The notes below the pieces were generated by a model. The model made no database searches. It saw only the letters and a program-made list of their open reading frames with translations, and had not been told where the DNA came from. A stretch of DNA of 5,653 nucleotides from Lachnospiraceae bacterium (GTDB lineage Bacteria > Bacillota > Clostridia > Lachnospirales > Lachnospiraceae): positions 1-5,653 of the forward strand of contig JAGCXJ010000288.1 of the NCBI GenBank assembly GCA_017961385.1, given 5' to 3'. The position numbers and the translations under genes were made by a program. Shown here piece after piece: positions 5,124-5,653 of the stretch (the first letter of the stretch is position 1; each line of letters begins with the position of its first letter).

Positions 5124-5653
5124 TGCTTTATATATTAAGACACGGAAAAACCGACTGGAATGCGGCTTTTAAGCTGCAGGGCAGGACAGATATCAAACTG
5201 AACGAAGAAGGAAGAAAAATGGCTCAGATCGCGGCCATAGAAGCCAGTAAGATAGACTTTGACATCTGCTTTTCATCACCGCTGATAAGGGCATTGGAAA
5301 CGGCACGTATTGTTTTAAATGACAGAGATATACCTATTGTATGTGACGACAGACTGATGGAGATGTGCTTCGGAGAATACGAGGGAATAGAAAGAAGCTT
5401 TGATATACCGGGCTGTCCTATCAATGCTCTCTTTAAGGATCCTGTCAATTTTGTGGCAGATAAGGGAGCGGAGAGTTTTGAAAAGCTCTTTGAAAGAACT
5501 GGAGAATTCCTGAACGAAAAGATATATCCTCTTCTAAAGGAGGGCAAGGATATCCTTATTGTAGGACACGGCGCGATGAACTGCAGCATAGTAAGCCAGA
5601 TAAAAGGATATGATCTTTCGCATTTCTGGGACGGGATGACTGACAACTGCAAG
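5123..5653 (+). CDS. Histidine phosphatase family protein (phosphoglycerate mutase-like), 3' truncated by window
   Basis: The reading frame runs from ATG at 5123 to the window end (177 codons) without a stop. It is a branch of the histidine phosphatase superfamily. The catalytic R6-H7-G8 follows strand 1 in 'MLYILRHGKTDWN'. Other family marks are 'LQGRTDIKLNEEGR' (18-31), 'SSPLIRALETA' (51-61) with R56, the acid E80 followed by FGEYEG (83-88), and the second histidine in VGHGAMN (H149). All expected catalytic positions are present, so the enzyme looks active. The substrate cannot be read; such proteins include cofactor-dependent mutase-like and small-molecule phosphatases. Family members are about 190-210 residues, so perhaps 15-30 residues are missing. 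It starts at a TAATG junction with the Sce7726-like gene. No Shine-Dalgarno lies at normal distance, which suggests coupled translation. Confidence 0.88.
   Translation, partial: MLYILRHGKTDWNAAFKLQGRTDIKLNEEGRKMAQIAAIEASKIDFDICFSSPLIRALETARIVLNDRDIPIVCDDRLMEMCFGEYEGIERSFDIPGCPINALFKDPVNFVADKGAESFEKLFERTGEFLNEKIYPLLKEGKDILIVGHGAMNCSIVSQIKGYDLSHFWDGMTDNCK

Noticed and set aside
5224..5652. Minus-strand open frame of 142 codons at the right end.
   Set aside because: It is the shadow of the histidine phosphatase gene on the plus strand, which has all catalytic motifs.
1..5653. CRISPR repeats, tRNA/rRNA genes, insertion-sequence ends, riboswitch-like leaders.
   Set aside because: None was seen; coding sequence fills almost the whole window, and the largest gap is 54 bases.

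Overview
The window reads as low-to-moderate GC Firmicute DNA, most likely from the Lachnospiraceae (Butyrivibrio-like). This rests on A/G-rich plus-strand coding with many ATA and AGA codons, tight gene packing, TTG starts and clostridial-type protein families. The taxonomic call is an inference from protein style, not a search. All eight supported genes lie on the plus strand and form one nearly gap-free run. The only sizeable intergenic space is 54 bases (262-315). I saw no RNA genes, mobile elements, CRISPR arrays or convincing terminators.

Left part (1-3177): the end of a surface-glycan gene cluster. It opens with the C-terminus of a DegT/DnrJ/EryC1/StrS sugar aminotransferase of FdtB/QdtB type. 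Next come a multi-pass membrane protein (DUF6056-like, possibly a GT-C glycosyltransferase) and a GtrB/DPM-type family 2 glycosyltransferase with two C-terminal membrane helices. The last gene is a small cupin of the FdtA/QdtA sugar 3,4-ketoisomerase family. Isomerase and aminotransferase would be consecutive steps toward a dTDP-3-amino-3,6-dideoxyhexose (Fuc3N or Qui3N). The membrane protein and glycosyltransferase between them look like a lipid-carrier loading and transfer pair.

Right part (3180-5653): a compact, translationally coupled set that starts 2 bases after the ketoisomerase stop. It contains a YkgJ-type cysteine-cluster protein, an RsmJ-type 16S rRNA methyltransferase (13-base overlap), an Sce7726-like PD-(D/E)XK nuclease-fold protein with an Arg/Lys-rich tail (20-base overlap), and a histidine phosphatase cut off by the window end (TAATG junction). 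No terminator or good promoter separates this housekeeping-like group from the glycan genes.

The most notable observation is that the family 2 glycosyltransferase is intact in frame but lacks the aspartates of the usual DXD metal-binding motif and also departs in a second conserved motif. It may be a degenerate or mechanistically altered polyprenyl-phosphate glycosyltransferase.
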